Below are positions 60,390-64,000 of a stretch of 64,000 bases of DNA, in pieces. The translations under genes and the position numbers were made by a program. A model generated the notes under the pieces. That model saw only the letters and a program-made list of their open reading frames with translations, had not been told where the DNA came from and ran no database searches. The stretch's first letter is position 1, and every line of letters begins with the position of its first letter. Source of the DNA: Mya arenaria (lineage: Eukaryota > Mollusca > Bivalvia > Myida > Myidae); assembly GCF_026914265.1 (NCBI RefSeq), contig NC_069135.1, forward strand, positions 28,400,738-28,464,737. The letters run 5' to 3'.

Positions 60390-62885
60390 TTGACAAACAT
60401 CTCTTGTTATGCAAACTATGATCTACATATTAAAACGTAGGCTTTAGTCTTAGTACTAAATACTGTTTCCATAGAAAGCCTGTGCACTTGGCACTAAAGT
60501 TTCAACCTTTCATTATCAAACTTTATAGTTGCATTCCTTTGAAACAGGGTTGCAACCTAGAAGATTAGGATTAGGATATATCCTTTTCTGAGTGAGGTTT
60601 AGTATATGGTGCTGGTTGTTAATTGGATCATTTGAAATCCGACAATGATTGTTTATTTAGAAATTATTGTTATGTATTATTTGTGCATGTATTTTATAAT
60701 AGTCTTTTATTATTTTGTAAATGAAACAAATGGCTATGCCTTCTTTGGGACAATAATTAATGGCGTAATGAAAATGGTTTTGGCATATTTATAGAATATA
60801 ATTGTTGAAGGCTTTTGACAATGCATGGATCATGCTCATATTGCAAGAACTTAAGTAACTGTTGTTATTTGTAAGTGTCTGTCTTTAATATGCATCTCTA
60901 AGAGTATGTAACCTTATTTTATTTAAGAGTTTATTTCAGAAAGATAATTCACTAGTAATCAATGACAAAACTAAATTACACTAAATTACACTTTAAATAG
61001 GTACATGTAGACAAGTCAATGTGTCTTTTAACAAGCAGAATATTCCTACACTATGCATTAAAGGCCCATTTTATCATTGCAGGTGTCACATGATCTCTTT
61101 TGAATAATTATATATCTAAGTAGTTATTTTATCTATTGATTATTTTTAAAAAAACAGCTTCTATGAATTTGCAAGTTAAACTTTCAGTTTAATTTGTCAC
61201 TTAATATTAACGGAAATTCATGATCTTATGACATTTTTTTTGTGTGCTCGTTGGTAAAATGGCCCCTTTTTTATTATTTGTGTTAGTTGTGCAGCCTTTT
61301 TCTGTATTCATACATTGAAGAAAACTATCACAAATGTGAAACTTTATTTGGTTAACAATAACATGTAAATAGGGATTTTTTGTTTATTCAAACTTTTTTA
61401 TGTTAGTTATATTATAAAGCAAGTAGAAACTGTTTAAACATTGTTCATGATTATTCAATTTTTCTTGCCGCTTTATACAGCTTTTGCCATCAATTTTTCA
61501 TTATTTCTTTACACAATTTTGGCTCTTTAAATTATTCAATTAAATTATGCCATTATTTTAGAACTCCAGTATCCCTATGTTTATGTTTTTTGTCAGTTTA
61601 AATGGTTTATTAAGTAGAGTAAGAATCAATAAAAAAATTAAACTGAAAAAACAATATTCAAAATATGCTTTTTTGGGTCTTCATTGTGGCCAGGATTTGT
61701 TTAGTTTTGTTAAGAGCTTTCCAAATGTGAATTCTAATTGACATGACACCTAACCACTCTTATATGAATATTCATATTGGTAAAACCAATGGAGAGATGA
61801 ACTAGTCACATGACAATCATGGACAACAAATGTGCATGACCTTGGATTCAATATAATTTTTCTTTGGTTAATGGAAGCGGAAAATTATCAAAGGTGTGAT
61901 TGTTGATGTAATTCAAGTTTCATACATTTTTTTTTATCATTTTCTTGGTCAGCGTATTCAATTTCTGTTTTACCATGCTTGTTCCTAGTTTGTTTTATGT
62001 GCCATTCGATTGTATCATTATGATGATATCTTATCAATGTTATTTATATCCTACTGTAGTCATATAGTTTTATTGATTTGTTAAAAGTGCTACATGTATG
62101 AATCGAATGTTAATATTTAATCTTGAAAATCATTATCCAATATATCATATTTAACTTTTTGTAGATATACCCCCTGACTAAATTAACTGCCTGCAAACAC
62201 GGACTGGATCTCATATAATCCATGAAAAGGCATTAAAATGTTCTCATGCAGGAGGAAGCTGTCTGTATTATAGTAACATTGCTGTGTTTAATTATTGAGG
62301 TAATTAACATATAAGCATTGCATATATTGTTGATATATTAGACAAATTTTGATTTATGCAGTTTTTGTTGTTGTTTTTCAATTACCGGTAAATTAACTAA
62401 CAGTGTTAATTTTGAGTATAAGTTTAATATGAGTAAATAAATTCCAATTTATGCACACTTATTTTTTCAACAAATATAATTAACAGAGTTGATTTTGGGC
62501 ATAAGTTTAGTATGAGTAAATGATTTATTGAACACGAAGCTTACCCAGTAAGCCTTTACAATTAATATTCCTATGTATATACTATTCTTTACTTAGATCT
62601 TGTATGTGATAAAATTGTTAAAACATATCAAATCTTATTTAATGTTGTGCTATGAAAATTTAGAACAAATAATCATCTGTTCATAAATTAAAGTCTGTCT
62701 GTATAAACATATTGTGTAATTTACAAAAATTCATTGCACACCCTTTTTATATTGTATTTTTCCACACTGTTTCTATGATGCAAATGTTCTGTTAAGCTAA
62801 ACACCATGATTCAACTTCCTTTCAGAATTGTTCACTAAATAATGTTTTGAATTCATTAGAATTATTAATTTCAATTTACATGTTA
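60390..62885. other. No gene recognised; possible distal 3' untranslated region
   Basis: AT-rich sequence with AATAAA-type hexamers (for example near 61627) but no way to choose a polyadenylation site. No coding frame of interest. Confidence 0.4.
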
Positions 62886-62889
62886 TTAC

Positions 62890-63085
62890 TGCCGTAAATG
62901 TCTAGCATAAGATCAGAGCAAGGAGTTTCTATCAATCAAAGTTGTTGCCTTCCTTGAATGTCTACCATAAGATCAGCGCACAGTTTTCCTGATTTAAAGT
63001 TGTTGCTCATGATGTGTACCGTACCTCAAGATGGGCCCGGAGTTGTTGCACTAAAATTCTAAACTAAGATCAGAGCACAGTTTTG
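62890..63085. repeat. Degenerate ~70-bp repeat 'tctaccataagatcagagcacagttttcctgatcaaagttgttgc'
   Basis: Three diverged units at about 62898, 62958 and 63055 share 'ataagatcagmgca' and 'atcaaagttgttgc'. Confidence 0.65.
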
Positions 63086-63089
63086 ATCG

Positions 63090-64000
63090 ATCAAAAATAA
63101 ATGTATTGATTTCTTTGTCTTTATATGTAACAAGTTACAAGTACAGGGTACAGCCCTTTTTTCATTCCATTTATTTTTGTATTTGCATGCAGCCAACAAT
63201 ATGCGAAAGTGATTTCATACTACAGCGCTATTTAAGCCGCATTACAGCGCTATGAGTTTTATTTCTAACAGATTGTTAATATATGTCTGGTCTACCTGTC
63301 TATTCATTTTTGTTGTCATGAAATATCAAAGTATATATATGATCTTATAACCTTGATTTCAACAGTAAACTATAAGCATGTTATAGCGTATGTGTTCTGA
63401 CTTTATTCAACTTTTCTCTGCATACCTAGTATTAAAGTTTTCATTTTAATTTCCCAAAAGGTATATTCTTGCATTTGTTATCATTTGCGTAAAATAAATT
63501 TTATTTATTAATAATACATGAGCTTAATCTACAGATATCACTGAATAACATTTATAGAAACTTTTTTCCATGTACTTGCCAATAATAAAAGATACTGTTA
63601 ATTATTAGATATAAGTTATATTGTTGATGACATTTATGACTTCAAGATATAATGATATGATATATTAAGTTGATTAACCAAAATATGTATTGTCGTCTGA
63701 CTTGAATCATTGGTTTGTATCATGTTTGTTTCTGTTCTATTTCCATTGTTAATGTGTGATAATTGCATTGAAATGTAAATATGTCTGTTGGAAATTCTTA
63801 ATGCCAATTTGTATAGAGTCCTTTAGTCTCAAATTTAAAGTTTATATAGAGAATATTGAGTATTGTTCAACTTCTAGGAAAAAAAGATTGTCAATTGATT
63901 GGCCATTAATAAAACAAGTAACCAGCAGCCAACTGTATACAATTGGTTAATTCTTTGGTCTGATTAAAGTTAGTAGAAATGTCTACTGATTGGTCAATAT
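63090..64000. other. No gene recognised
   Basis: AT-rich. The frame at 63756-63950 has no motif. Confidence 0.4.

Overview
The window looks like animal nuclear DNA, most likely from a bivalve mollusc, perhaps a heterodont clam. Reasons: AT-rich sequence with long introns and GT-AG splicing; dense MITE and foldback elements; tRNA-derived SINE-like copies; arrays of the 'gaccagtagatgacccctattgat ... aggtcacagtgacct' type, which I associate with bivalve genomes; and an invertebrate IFI44-like GTPase. The species is not determined. Every real gene is split into exons, so most long open frames are noise or repeat translation.

Left third (1-24 kb): mostly accessory DNA. It holds a clean foldback element with a 9-bp target duplication (283-1501), satellites, dispersed repeats, a C2H2 zinc-finger relic (6.5 kb), and an inverted pair of two-exon coding fragments of unknown function (5.7-6.1 kb plus, 8.2-8.6 kb minus). 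One gene stands out: a small predicted membrane protein on the minus strand (13097-14412) with a C-terminal beta-alpha-beta domain.

Middle (24.6-30.1 kb): a compact putative immune locus. An IFI44-like GTPase (minus, 5 exons, 306 aa) lies head-to-head, 201 bp apart, with a plus-strand gene whose product would carry 44 tandem heptapeptides and end in the same C-terminal domain as the 13-14 kb gene, with identical intron phases. The repeat gene carries an apparent one-base deletion. This pairing of a shared domain with a membrane anchor in one paralog and a heptad array in the other, next to an IFI44-like GTPase, is the best candidate here for something undescribed.

Right half (35.2-58.5 kb): one 13-exon gene, an MFSD5-type (molybdate-anion transporter) member of the major facilitator superfamily, spanning 23 kb. 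All exons join in frame with GT-AG sites. Its introns contain Tc1/mariner-like, MITE and SINE insertions and several minisatellites, one of which (52852-53072) is an amplification of the exon 9 end together with its splice donor. Downstream (58.9-60.4 kb) lies an element with 12-bp terminal inverted repeats and an array of perfect nuclear-receptor palindromes (AGGTCAnnnTGACCT).

All calls come from reading the sequence; no database search was possible.
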